Shown here in pieces: positions 30,474 to 41,890 of a stretch of DNA of 64,000 nt (the stretch's first letter is position 1; every line of letters begins with the position of its first letter). Source of the stretch: Symsagittifera roscoffensis (lineage: Eukaryota; Xenacoelomorpha; Acoela; Convolutidae); contig NC_087063.1 of the NCBI RefSeq assembly GCF_963678635.1, forward strand, positions 4,560,580-4,624,579. The letters run 5' to 3'. The notes under the pieces were generated by a model. The model had not been told where the DNA came from and made no database searches. It saw only the letters and a program-made list of their open reading frames with translations. The position numbers and the translations under genes are program-made.

Positions 30474-31662
30474 TTTCTTTGACCTCGAAATCGTGTACTT
30501 CAAACAACTTTGCAAATTTTTGAGTTCCATCGTGTGCAACATTTGCGACAAGCTTTTGAGTTATGATAAACTCACATTTCAAATATCAATTATAGGCAGA
30601 GATTCCACGAGTAACTAAGATTGCCTTGGGAAAAAATGCAACTCTAGACTGTCGGATTGGCAATTTATAAAACGGTATTTGCAGTCAACTAAAAAGTTAA
30701 GCATGGAATCTGTAGCTTTATTTGACACTAATTTATAGTTTTGACAAAGCGCGTTACATAATGGAATTACCTTTTATTTTAGGCAAATTAGAAGCTAACT
30801 AATTATAACTCGAAACAGAAATCATGGAATTGATGTTCCTTTTTTCAACGAAAATATTTGCTTGGATTGGTTTTTTCATATCGATTCAACAATTTCCAAT
30901 TAATACGTCGCTTTCATAGTTTTGCAATTGAGACGGTCTTAACGTTTTCTGTTTTGTGTTATAATTTCTTAGAAAGAATTTTCACCGTCCTTTTTGCACA
31001 TACAGTTTGTCAGGCGTTTTCATTTTGTTAGAATTCCCACTGCTAAATTCGAGGCATTCTCATCAAAGAGCTTTTCATAATGATTTTTCCTCTTTCTTTT
31101 TTCGTCAAGCGAATTTGCTGCGAAAATCTCAACACGGAGAATGAGAAGTTTAGTACTCGAAACAAAGTTGCAAAATGTTTTTTCTTCACTTAAGCTGAGG
31201 CGGATTTATTTAGGGGAAGGGTTATTTGGGGGGCGGTATTTTGGGAAGTATTTCAGGAGGTATTAATGATGGCGGTAATTGACTTATAAAACGGTTCAAC
31301 ATTGAAAATTGAACCATAAGGCGAGCACAGTGAAATATGTATGAAAGGTTTCGATATCATTATTTTTTATTTCACCTGAAAAAAAGTATTTTGATCAAAA
31401 CTTTTGAAAATAATCTGACCGGCATGGAAAGAGCGTTAAATTTTGGAGTTTAAAAAATCAATGTCAATACGTATTATTTTTTTTTCAATGCAAAAAGGCA
31501 AGTCAAGGTTTATAAATGTTAAATTCAGAGTTTGTTTTCGATAGTCACTTAATTAGTGGGAGTTGAAGATTGAGACAAAACGAGAAATAAGGTAAGCAAC
31601 TACTCCGAAAAAAATTGAATGCAAAATAATTTAACCTGTTGAAACTTCAATACCATCTAGTA
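30474..31662. other. repeat-derived intergenic DNA
   Basis: No gene seen. Part of it (about 30900-31200) is a diverged copy of 32525-32890, sharing for example AATCTCAACACGGAGAATGAGAA. Confidence 0.4.
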
Positions 31663-32025
31663 ACAAGACTATTCGTATCAGGGCGAAATCTTAAATGTTC
31701 TGAGTGCCTTTTTAGGTCTAAGGAGCATTCATAACATGAAAACAATAAATGTAATAAAAAAAATGACTTTTTTCTAAAAACTTGAGATTTTTTGTAAGAA
31801 TCATCCCCCCACATGCCATATAAAGTACAAAGTGATTGACTCAATATTTAAACCCCCAAACAATCACAGGTAATTTTTTTTTCAATTTTAACCTTTTGAA
31901 TGGCATAAAAAATTTCTGTCAAAAATGGCTAGTTAAAAAGTCGAAATTTGTCTGAAGAAAAAAACCACCCGTTACTTTCAAAACGAGTTTAAATATTCCG
32001 TTAACTTCGTTACGCAAGTCGGAAC
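31663..32025 (-). mobile_element. Helentron-like element, internally deleted copy
   Basis: Runs in reverse from ACAAGACTATTCGTATCAGGG to CAAGTCGGAACA. It keeps both ends but is about 180 bp shorter than the full copies. Confidence 0.55.
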
Positions 32026-32239
32026 AAAAAATCATAATAAGCGTGATAAAACTTCGTTTCAATAATCTGAATTTTGTTTCTTGACAGAAAGAAAATTTTT
32101 CACGCTTTTTAGATGTACTAACTTTTAGATTTTTTTCAATTCCTTGGTTTTGGATTAATTTTGATCAAAAATGAATAAACTGAGACGTCATTACCACAAA
32201 CTCTACCGGCTTTGAGGCTGTTTTTTTATATCTTTTCAG

Positions 32240-32406
32240 ATGTTTGTGCTGTTTTGGAATCCAGAGAAAAGAGGTTAAACACTGTGCAGCTCCAAATGCT
32301 GACTCAAACTGCTAAATTTGCGGACTTCGAACAAAATTTGAGTACCCCTGATACCTGGCATGATGTTGCTGAACCTTATCTAGATCTCACTTTTAAGTCG
32401 AAATAA
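32240..32406 (+). CDS. possible terminal exon of an unidentified gene
   Basis: Directly after a T-rich tract ending TTTTCAG the frame reads DVCAVLESREKRLNTVQLQM and on to PYLDLTFKSK and a TAA stop, 55 residues with ordinary protein composition. The stop overlaps an AATAAA. No upstream exon in matching phase was found, and no family is recognised. It could be a relic exon or a chance frame. Confidence 0.25.
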
Positions 32407-33393
32407 AACTTTTGATTTAAACCGTGCGTCAGTCACAATTACCGGATAACCCTAATTCACAACTCAATTGACCATGAGTACAGGGACTGCCAAATCAGTT
32501 TCCGAGAAAACCATCGCTTTAATTTTCTACGTTGTTTTTGCAGTTGAGTCGGTCTTAAGCTTTTCTGTTTCATGTAATAATTTTAGGAAGAGTTTTCACC
32601 CTCCTTCTTGCATAAACAGTGTGTCAGTCGTTTTCAATTTTTTTAAGTTTTTCCGCTGGTAAATTTGAGACATTTTTAGCAATTAAATTTTCATATTTTT
32701 TTTAAGGTTTGTTGACTAAATTTTGTCTTCATCGCATTTTTTGTCTTGGCGAATTTGCTTCAAAGTGAGTTTTTTTTGTGTAAATTCTCGGAATTTTTTA
32801 TGGTAAAAAATTCCTCCGCAAATCTCAACACGGAGAATGAGAAATATAATATTCGAAACAAAGCTTCAAAATTTTTTGCATTTTTCCTCTTAAAATCAGG
32901 TAATACAAACGAAATGAAAAGCAAAGGCTTTCGTTTTTCATTTTCAGAAAAATTTAGAGAAAATAGTTGAATTTTGCTGTATTTTGTCAACTCTAGCTAA
33001 CAAAAGCTAACTACATTTTTTCAATTGTGCATTTCCATTGTCAGTTCGCTATAACCCTCATTATAACCCCGACCTCCAATTACCACAAACTTTCTATTAC
33101 CCAGAAATTTTTGTAATTAACTCTAACAAAAGTACAAAATAAACACTGTTAAATACAAAAAACTTTGCTCTTCACAACTAAATTAGGATTGAAGATTCTA
33201 TCATAGCACTTAAAAAGGCCGATTGGCAGGAAAGCAAGCAGCATATAGACGAAATACAAGTATATCATGACCTACGACCAACTATATTGTGAAGACGCAA
33301 TTTTTAATAGTATAATAAACATATAGTATAATAATAAAACTTTAGCTGATTTCAATAATGGTAGTTTCCGTTGATCTGATCTTACTTGCAATT

Positions 33394-33488
33394 TTAGATT
33401 CCATGGACAAATAGCTGAAACACTTTTGCTCAACACTGCTGAAGAAGCAGGCAAACTTGCGGAACTCGCAACAGAAGTTAAAGAATGA
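33394..33488 (+). other. possible short terminal exon
   Basis: After TTGCAATTTTAG the frame reads FHGQIAETLLLNTAEEAGKL and ends ATEVKE and TGA, an amphipathic-helix-like 30 residues. It is too short to be sure; the antisense frame at 33342-33581 has no such composition. Confidence 0.15.
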
Positions 33489-33569
33489 ACAAAAAGTATT
33501 AAAGTTTTTATATAGTGAATTTACCCTGTCGCGAAGTCCACAATTGTAAGTGAGATCTGAAAATGTAAA

Positions 33570-35000
33570 CGAAATCCGCAACTTGTCGGCGGAATCGGCT
33601 AAATGAAGCGGAATCCGCTCAATGTAAGAGGACCGCTTACATTGGCTGAAACTGCTTTAACTTGCAGAGTGCGCTTGCAGAATGTGCTTTAGGGAATCAG
33701 GAGCAACTAGTTATAATCGCTCGCTGCGGAATCCACGACGAAACTAATGCGCCGACATAATTTATGTTAAACGTGTTTGAGCACGAGCTCACAAAACTTA
33801 CGAACAAGTCTAAAGATTCGTCTCTGGATTTCAGTAGCCTAAATTTGAGCCTATAAAGTGCACAATTTGGCCTCGTAATGATATCACAAAATTCTAGACC
33901 TCAAACAAGCAAGGTTTTGACAACTTAGGATTACTCCAATTTTTGAACAAAAAATTCAAAAATCTGACTTCTTAAATTCAAAAAAACTGCAAAACCTATA
34001 TTTTATTTTTTTTCGCATATGCATAACAAAAATATTACTTCTTAAATATTCATTCTACCTTTTGCTAAAAAAAAGCAAAAGCACCACGAAATTTTCATAA
34101 TATTCAGTTTTTCGAACAATACAAATGCAGTGTGCTGGAACTAATACTATAAAAATTTGCCACAAATTTGTGTTATTATATAACTACGTGCGGACTGATT
34201 CGACCTAAATACAAAATAAAATAGTAATGTTTCAAAGAAAAGCAAAAAACTATGATTGATGCATGTTTTACGCTATATTTTAACTGACTTTACACAGCAA
34301 TCCAATGTTTCAACCGAAAAAGGGATTTTTTGGAGATGCAATTGTGCAGCTTGTGTAATTTCAGGAGACTGAACAAATTGACAAAAAAATGTTTGTTAAG
34401 TTCGTCATTGGATTCCACATAATTATCTTTTTGACGGCACAATTTTTGCTGCTCCATAAATTAATTAATAGAGAGAAGTCCCTTGATGTTACAATGTTAC
34501 GCGGCTTTTAGGACAAGTGTCTTATTTGGTGAAGGGGTAACCATGAATGAATTTCTCTCATAAGCAAAAAAGGGAGGCTAAAAAGGGGGAGCTTAGATGT
34601 GTTTTGTGGAAAAATTGAGAGGTTTTAACCGCCTCATTTTGCTGATATACTTTATCTTCTAAATTCTCAATTGAAAAAAAAATGTATTCAAAAATGAAGG
34701 GAATACATTTTTTACACAATATATAAATCAGTTGATGAAATGGGTCCGATACATTGTGCAACAGTTAACAAATGCTTGTGGAATCCACTGACAGAAGAAA
34801 AAGCGGCTGCGGGTTTCAGTGACATAAGTGGATCCAAGTTTTTTTAATGGAATCCACATCAACGGCCAAAATGCGTTTGTCTGCGGAATCCACTGACAAA
34901 AAATAACTTGTCGGCTTTTTGTGTTGGGATCATTTTGTTGTATAATCCACTGAAAAAGTCTCTAAAACACGCAAGAGATGTGTCCGTGGAATCCAAACGC
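33570..35000. repeat. dispersed GGAATCCACTGAC-type motif cluster
   Basis: At least eight variants of GCGGAATCCACTGAC occur between about 33586 and 34995 at irregular spacing (for example near 33727, 34779, 34885 and 34986). The flanking DNA shows no gene. Confidence 0.4.
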
Positions 35001-35112
35001 GTGAAAGCACAAATATATGCATAGTTATAAAACCAAGCTTGGCGTCGAATGATGCCAATTTGATTATTTTTATGTAACAATAAAAACTGTTTTGCTTTTT
35101 AAACAGGGAAAT

Positions 35113-35280
35113 CTGTTTGAAATTTCGATTGGACATTTGAGACAGAAGCATTTCGGCAAGCTTATATTGCGACTTCCCAGTCAAAATACGCATGACATTT
35201 TAGCCAAATTTGAGTTCAAACTTAATCTTGATTGGCAGCCAACATTGTTTCGCGTGTACAATACCACTAGTGCCTTTTGA
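35113..35280 (+). CDS. possible terminal exon of an unidentified gene
   Basis: An acceptor-like TTTGCTTTTTAAACAG precedes a frame reading NLFEISIGHLRQKHFGKLIL, then SQNTHDILAKFEFKLNLDWQ and RVYNTTSAF with a TGA stop. The composition is protein-like over about 56 residues. No partner exon or family was identified. It ends 27 bases from the end of the opposite-strand exon candidate at 35308. Confidence 0.3.
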   Translation: MFEISIGHLRQKHFGKLILRLPSQNTHDILAKFEFKLNLDWQPTLFRVYNTTSAF

Positions 35281-35307
35281 AAGCCTAATGACAATTCCAA
35301 AGCCGGC

Positions 35308-35593
35308 TTAAATTTTCTGCTTTATCGCAAACTGGCTGAAACGTCTCCAGCCGAACAGTCTTTGTCTTTTCGCCAACTTGTCACATTTTAATATTGGTTG
35401 AAAAATCTCCAGCCAACATGTAATGGCTCTATCTGGTTTTGAAACGTCGGAAACCAAAAAATTATCTGGAACTGTATAGTTTTCTTTGAATCTTCCGTTT
35501 GATATTAAGTTTTTTGCCTTTTTTGGAGTGATCATTTCGAACTCTTTTAAAATCTTTTTACTAGCCACAGACCAAGAGTTTTGATTTTTGTAC
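35308..35593 (-). CDS. possible terminal exon of an unidentified - strand gene
   Basis: After an ACTCAG acceptor the frame reads YKNQNSWSVASKKILKEFEM, then ITPKKAKNLISNGRFKENY, CWLEIFQPILKC and RLFGWRRFSQFAIKQKI, ending in TAA: about 95 residues without a stop. The sequence looks protein-coding but matches nothing I know. It lies 850 bp downstream of the innexin's last exon on the same strand, so it could be a further alternative tail or a separate gene remnant. Confidence 0.35.
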
Positions 35594-36442
35594 CTGAGTA
35601 AAAACTCTATTCATTGGCGTGCGCATAAATTTTTTGAAATTTTTTTTGGCAAAAAAGTGTTTTTGAGCACTCTTTTAAAAGTTTTCTTTTAAGATAAATT
35701 GTAATCCGGTCACTTTTAGCTCATTTTCTCGGACAATTTTTGTTTAAGATAAAATTCCATGATTGTAAAATCACTTGCAAATGTAGTTTGGAGACTTAAG
35801 CATGATAAAAAGTACTCTGCCTCGAATTTGACTAGACGATTCCATTAAAAGTATTGATTGCTATTTTTGGCCACAGAGCAAGCGATAATTCGAGTTTTAA
35901 GTGGCATTTAATTGATAAACTGCATTAAGTGCTTCAGAAGAGACGTTGATTTTCTCAATTGTGGTGCTCACAAAAAACTCTGAAAAGAAAAAAATGAAAA
36001 ACAGATTGTTTAATTCGGAAGTTAAATTGTGTACACAAAATGAATACTTAAATTTTGATTGATATAATTTAGAAAAAATAGCTTAAACAAAAACTGTTTG
36101 TACATAATTCATTCATTTTAATTTGGCAATCCAATTATTAATTCAGCTTTTAAATATAAAATAATTTACTCTGTGTTATGTGCAAGAGAGATTTTAAAAT
36201 GCTAATTATTTCTAACTAATACTATTGTTTTAGCCCTTAAATAATTGCTAACGATCCCCCCACCCTATGGCCCATGAAAAACCATAAAACGAAGCCCTCC
36301 CTGCGAAATACATAAAGGCTTGTATTAAGAAAAGGGTTGAAAATAGAACTCACAATCTTGAACATAATTTTTTTTACAAGAAGGGAGGGGGACTGTTAAT
36401 ACGACTAATTGCTACTTTTGTTATTATGCTAATTAGTACTGG
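35594..36442. other. spacer downstream of the innexin gene
   Basis: No gene seen. A short stretch near 35613 (GCGTGCGCATAAATTTTTTG) resembles the MITE at 53026-53460. Confidence 0.35.
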
Positions 36443-37014
36443 CTACTTTTTGGGTAGAGTTGAAGCTTTGGACAACTTGGGCGCTTTGGTGCTTTTGGAC
36501 GAGGGTTTTTTGGCACTGTTTCCATGTTTAGATTTAGAAGAGGGTAATTGCAGTTTATCTTTGCCGTTTTTCTCCTGCTTAGATTGCTCTTTTGAGTTGT
36601 CTTGTTTTTGTTCTTGTTGCTCTTTTTGCTGTTGTTCTTGATGTCTCAATGATATGGACACGGGTGGGGGAACTAAGAGAGTCGGCGAAGTGGCATGGTC
36701 GAACTCATGGTCCTTGTATGGACTGTGGTCACGAGTGTCGTGCGGGTCATGATGCGTCGAGCGGTGATCATGATGCGATTTGTGTGAAGTTTCGTGGTGG
36801 GGGGTATGGTCGTTTCCGTGGGTGTATTCAGAGGTGTTATCCGAGGTGGGGGAGTGGATCCCGTTGTCCATTTTACCCCCGTGGTGCGAGGGGGTTCCGA
36901 GGGTTGCGTACTTGGTACTCGGAAGAGTACTGGGTCGTCTCCGATTGGTGCCAGGAGTGAAAAAATAAGCAGAATCGAAAATGGAATTCTGTCGCGTTCT
37001 GTCGTGTTTTGAAT
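36443..37014 (-). CDS. candidate alternative last exon of the innexin gene (His/Gln/Lys-rich tail)
   Basis: A TTTATTTCAG acceptor is followed by 190 codons without a stop, ending at TAG 36443-36445. The protein is first Ser/Thr/Pro-rich, then His/Asp-rich (HHETSHKSHHDHRSTHHD), then Gln/Glu/Lys-rich (RHQEQQQKEQQEQKQDNSKE), then Lys/Ser-rich (KKPSSKSTKAPKLSKASTLP). The exon needs one base of a split codon. A donor G|GTGAGG inside innexin exon 5 (37478) supplies exactly that phase and would replace the short tail. The spliced frame would then be 586 residues from the Met in exon 1. Such tails in innexins are cytoplasmic and could serve regulation or anchoring. Use of this exon is inferred; only its openness, acceptor and phase are seen. 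Confidence 0.5.
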
Positions 37015-37318
37015 CTGAAATAAAAAATTTATAAAAATAAGGTATTAGAAAAAATAAAATTTATCGATTAGTCAAAAAATGTTCTCTACTTATTCAGTTA
37101 TCAGCAAATCAACCTCAATATGTCGTCAATATGTACAAAATCTGAGGGCAGCAAAAAATGTACACACTTTTCTGTCTTTTTAGTGTTCAGTAGGAGCAAG
37201 AAATCGATTTTCGTGTGGCCAAGTTCGACAAAAGTTCAAACATTTTCATAGAGACTGTTTATGCTTTTATACTCTCGAAATCTTGATGTTAATGTTGTTG
37301 TGTTGTTGTAATTAACCG

Positions 37319-37324
37319 TTTATT
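37319..37324 (-). promoter_or_regulatory. poly(A) signal of the short innexin transcript
   Basis: On the - strand AATAAA lies 26 bases after the TAG stop of exon 5, before the alternative exon, so the short form could be cleaved here. Confidence 0.65.
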
Positions 37325-37350
37325 AAAGAAAGATTTTGAACGTTATATTA

Positions 37351-37874
37351 CTAACGCGTAGGACTATTATCATCTCCCCCACTGCTGTGATCTCCTCTGT
37401 GATCCGTCGGCGAGTCGCACGCCCTCGAGTTTCTACGGTGGACCAACACCGGGTGCATATTCCAGGGGCGAACCTCACCCGAAACACTCACGTGCGTGTT
37501 GCCGGAATGCGCTGAGAGCATTTTGACCCGAAAGGTGTCCCAAAGATGAGCGACGAGTTCCGAAACCAAAATACTGTTCGTGTTTTTCGAAATGAGCCGA
37601 ATGACGAAAACTCCGTCGGGTTTCAAATAGTTTTCAATAAATTTTCGGCACAGTTTTTTGTCTTCTTCTGTGCAATATCTGTCGGCAAGTTTGAGATGTT
37701 TTTTAATGTAGTTTGAACGATCGAAGAAACAAATTATTCGATACATCCATTCAAAAAAGTTGATAACAGTTGCAACTCCAACAAACACGAGCCAAAACCA
37801 AATGAAAAGGTAAATCTTTTCATTGAAGATATTGATCGTCATCACACACTGAACGGTGAAGTTATGAGTTTGGC
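37351..37874 (-). CDS. innexin exon 5: second extracellular loop end, TM4, cytoplasmic tail
   Basis: Starts after TTTATTTCAG with two bases completing a Gly codon. It reads QTHNFTVQCVMTINIFNEKI, containing the last conserved extracellular Cys and the innexin INxFNEK signature. Then comes TM4 (YLFIWFWLVFVGVATVINFF) and the conserved cytoplasmic stretch YLKPDGVFVIRLISKN with SELVAHLWD. The tail is short, rich in His, Ser and Arg, and ends at TAG (37351-37353). Two GT donors 13 bases apart lie inside the tail (37491 GTGAGT and 37478 GTGAGG). Confidence 0.93.
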
Positions 37875-40743
37875 CTGAAATAAAAAAAATATCGATCACG
37901 CAACAGTAAAAATCCTTGTTTTTTCAATAGAAGAAGGTTTACAGCTTAACATTTGTTTCGAGCAGTTTTAATTCTGAAGGGGCAGTTTTAATTTTAAGGA
38001 AACAGTTTTAATTTAAATTTGGAACACAGGAAAAAAATATTAATTTTCTATCTAGTCCTGCTGCAAAAACATTCAAATATGCGGTTCTTCTACCATTTTC
38101 TCCCCCTGACATAAACATCATTTTTTGTAACGACTTTAAAAAAAAGGCAAAAAAAAAATTTAAGCTTGTGAAGGTTTTTTGATCCGTCCTTGTTCAACTT
38201 CTTATCTTAGCATTTTTGACAGAATCTTTTTATACCATCTGAAAGATATTGTTGACCTGAGCTCAACTGTAAAACAATTTTCACCTGTTATCTTTTTTGT
38301 AAACTTATGGGGTTTTAAACCTCGATCAAAGAATACTAAGCCGACTATCGGTTCGAGGTTTCCAGTTCTACTTTTCTTCCTGGTGGTTACCGGCACGAAT
38401 TTTTGTATAGAATCCTACCCTCTGAGACAAGCTCGCAGCGCGTTTGCGCAACTGCGGCGGCCGCTATGTATTTTTTTTGTAGGAACAACTTTGTGGTTTA
38501 GTTTGTTCAAACATTGAAACAACTTTTTTGACTTCCTTCTTTGAATGACAAATATCACTGTTGATTTTTTTGGTCTGTTTTGTAACGGACTGTGTTTTCG
38601 TTTTTTTAAATAATTTTACAGATTTTTTGTATTAAACTGTTTGTACTGTCATATGAGTTTCACAGGAGAAACAATTTCAAATGTTGAAAAAATGTTTTTC
38701 ATAAAATTATGAGCAAATAAAAAATTTGAGTAATAAAAAAGAGCAATTTCCAGAAAAAAAGAAGAAGATAGAAAAAAAATATTAATAAAAATAAGTTTTT
38801 CAAAGATAAGTAATAGATCAATATAAATCCCAAGAGATGTTTTGTGACGTTTTGAGCCTTTTTTGGAAAATTTCGACCAAAAAGTATCTCCAAATTTCAA
38901 TTATTGTGTTGATCAAATCGGAATTGTAAAAATTTATAAACTTTGACCAAAAAACAATTTATAATTTTTTTTGTACAAAAGTTACTGAATTTTATTATTC
39001 TAGTCTTTTGCGCCAATTTTTGTTTTTTCAAACAAGTCAAACATATCTCCAAATTATTCGAACTGATCGTAAAAATATGTTTCGTCGACAAAAGTACATG
39101 TCTTCAAATAGTACACTTGGATGGCGAAGGGTAAATCTCTGGGAGGAAGTTTTCTGTTTTGAAAACATAAGTGAAACTAAAAATGAAAGAAAACGTAAAT
39201 TCTCAAGAACTGCTACTGTTCGTTTAGTTTAATTGCTTTTTTTGACTAAAAGAGGGAAATTTTTCTGATACAAAAGCTAATGTTCAAGCTTTATATTGAG
39301 TCTTTTGACCATTTTTTGAGTGTATAATTTGTGACCCTTTTCTGAATGTAATTGAAGTTGTTCACATTTTTTTCCTATTTTTCCCCTCTTTTTTCTCAGA
39401 AAATTAAAATTCAAACGTCTTTCTTTCTACAGAATTGCTCTGACAAAAGCAATGAGCGCCGCCTTTCTCATACTTAATGGAATAGAACCGAGTCTTTGTC
39501 AATCCTTGTTAGGGCTTAATTGTTTCTTTAAATGACGTTCCTAGCCCCATTGTTATTTAAAAGGAAGCTTTATTTTGATTTTCTATCAAAAAATTTTCCC
39601 AGAGGTCGGATTCACAGGATTAAATTGATTCAAAAGTGAACAGAAACTCAAAAAATGAAACTCAAGTAGCCATCTATTCCTCCATGAAAAAAACCACGTC
39701 AATAAGTTACCAAAACAATGAAAAATATTTTCAATCTGCAAAACTTTGTAATTACGAATGTGACAATAAACATCTATGTCACCAAACTGAACCAAACAGC
39801 TGAAAATTTTATCTGAGTAGCAGTCAAGAATTACACAATTGTATTAAAGAGAAGAAAATCATATTATTTGATTGAAACCCCGTAGAATGTTCTGAAAAAC
39901 ATCAAAATTTTCAATTTTTTTCTAGTCTAGATTTTTTTGATCATGCGGCAATGCATATTTTGTCAAATTATTCTATTCACGCCATTTTGAAATCAAAAAT
40001 TTTTCATGTATCTCTGAGACCGTTTTTTTTTCAGCTGTTCAGCCGTTTGTTGTGAAGCAACTGACGCCAAAGCCGCATTGATTTTGCTTGGGAAACCTTA
40101 AAATTTATTGATGAAACGTTTCACGGTAAGTCAAATCATAACGAGGATAGACGGTTGCAGTACAAGTAGCTCAGAATGTTCAGAATATTTATGAAAAACT
40201 CCAAAAAAGTTTTCAATTAGTTTTTAGTGTCAATTTTTGCGCAAGGTTTGATGAAAAAATGCTTAAAAAGTTAGTGATTTAGACAATCGTCAACATTTGT
40301 CTCGAAAAATGAGATACAAACAAAAAAAAATTTTAAAAAAAAGATTTAAAGTTTTTGAAGAAAATTCTTACTGCAAAAAGCGCTAGATGAAGCTTCTAAA
40401 ATTAGTTATATTTCTAGAAAAATCTTTTTTTTTCAGCCTAAGCGACTAATTTTAATATAACGAGCGTTACTCCACTTGATCGCGTTTTCAAAAATTTCAA
40501 ACCGTTTTTTTTACACTGGGACAACTTTTTGAAAAATTTAAAAGTTGCTCGAATTATCATGGAAAAAGATTTAATGTGATATATATTTAGACTAACTCCG
40601 ATGATTATTTGTGATACCTGACTTTGCGTGGAAAACATAAAAAAAAAGAAAAAAATTAAAACACTCGAATACAAAGTTCTTTCCCAGTTTCAGTTGTCGG
40701 AACAAAAAATGTTTCACGATAGAGAAATCTTTCAAAGACCGAC
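37875..40743 (-). other. innexin intron 4
   Basis: 2.87 kb, from an unusual donor GTCGGT to a TTTCAG acceptor. AT-rich. One + strand stretch at 40035-40103 follows a TTTTTTTCAG and stays open for 22 codons, too short to call. No other gene is seen. Confidence 0.6.
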
Positions 40744-41012
40744 CGAGATCTCGTGTTGAGAAGTCGCAAAGGGTGACTTGAGGAAATCGACGTCCGTTTG
40801 ACCAGGGTAACTTCTTGATCAGATTGACCATCACTTCAATTCCATACTGATGGTAGTTGGCGCCCAGCCACACATCCAGAGCGAACAATTGCACTAATAC
40901 GTTGAGAAGATAGAGCAGTTTGCATATAATGTAGTCTATTATGAGGACGTTGCCATATCTCCTGCTACAGACGGGGAAGAAGATCTTCGTCAAGTAGCGA
41001 CGCATTTTGGAC
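40744..41012 (-). CDS. innexin exon 4: TM3 and second extracellular loop
   Basis: Acceptor TTTTGTAG|G. Reads SKMRRYLTKIFFPVCSRRYG, then TM3 (NVLIIDYIICKLLYLLNVLV with QLFALDVWLG), the loop and FPQVTLCDFSTRDLG with the first Cys of extracellular loop 2. KLLYLLN, FPxVTLCDF and RDLG are standard innexin features. It ends with one base of a Gly codon at a GTCGGT donor. This weak donor is the only choice that keeps phase with exon 5 and restores the family's spacing between the two loop Cys. Confidence 0.9.
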
Positions 41013-41134
41013 CTACAAAATAAATGATAGTTTGAAGCATTTAGTGACCAGTTATCTGCCAGCGAATGTTCCATAATTAACAGCTGCTCTGACTCCTAAT
41101 GAGTTACTCATTATTTTTTTTAAATGTTAACGGA

Positions 41135-41500
41135 CAGGGGTGGATTTATGGGGGAGGGGTGTCTTGCCCTCGCCCTCCCTTAGGGATTCGATCCCCTGCC
41201 GACCCAAAGGGTCCCCCTTTGTGCTATTTTGTGATATCCATGTTTGGTTGACTTACCTTAAACTTTTTCTTAGAGCGCCTTTGGCGCCTTGATTTAGTAA
41301 TTTTGAGGGGAAAGTGCACGCCGAAAAATGCAATTATTGGTCAAAATTTTGGCCTGTTTTTCAAAATTTTGCCTGCGGTGCAGAAAATGTGGCCAAAACT
41401 TTGGGAAAATTTGGGAATTTTTTAGTGCATTGGGAGAGCTCGGAAAATCAATTTAGTCTACCTAAAAAAGGACGACAAAATCTTCAAAAAAATTATACCC
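41135..41500 (+). mobile_element. hAT-like MITE fragment
   Basis: Begins CAGGGGTGGATTTATGGGGG and shares CCCTGCCGACCCAAAGGGTC and the following order with 28881-29293. The far terminal repeat is missing. Confidence 0.6.
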
Positions 41501-41739
41501 TTATAGGACTTATTCAACGAACGGTTAAGCTCATCCGAATTTTCATCTTGTAACAAAATTTCCCCTTTTTGCAATGAGTTAAAAGTTGACGTAATTCAGA
41601 TTTACACCGTTTTTCGTCTTTATGCATTTAATAGAAAACAGCGTGGCTAGGAAAATTTTCGTCAAACGTCTTAAAGATGGCTTATTGATTGTTATTTTGA
41701 CAAAGGTCAACCAGTTTGTTAAATGCTGCATTACAACAT

Positions 41740-41890
41740 CCAATGCCACCAATTTTCACAAGCATTTCAACATTTTCGGGTCTTTGTAAATAATTGCAGT
41801 ATTGATGAAATTCAACTTCAATTTGTTGGTCCGGATTTTCAGATCCGTTCACGCATTTCATGATTGAATTTTTTGGTCAAAATTGAGTAC
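41740..41890 (+). repeat. single copy of the sequence that forms the 44-kb hairpin arms
   Basis: ACATTTTCGGGTCTTTGTAA, AATTGCAGTATTGATGAAAT and CAGATCCGTTCACGCATTTC occur here in the same order as in the left arm at about 44310-44400. The hairpin therefore arose from a repeated unit. Confidence 0.6.

Noticed and set aside
36592-36960. 122-codon + strand open frame with many Cys and Arg
   Set aside because: Antisense to the His/Gln/Lys-rich - strand exon, which has a splice acceptor, a phase match to the innexin and a longer frame.
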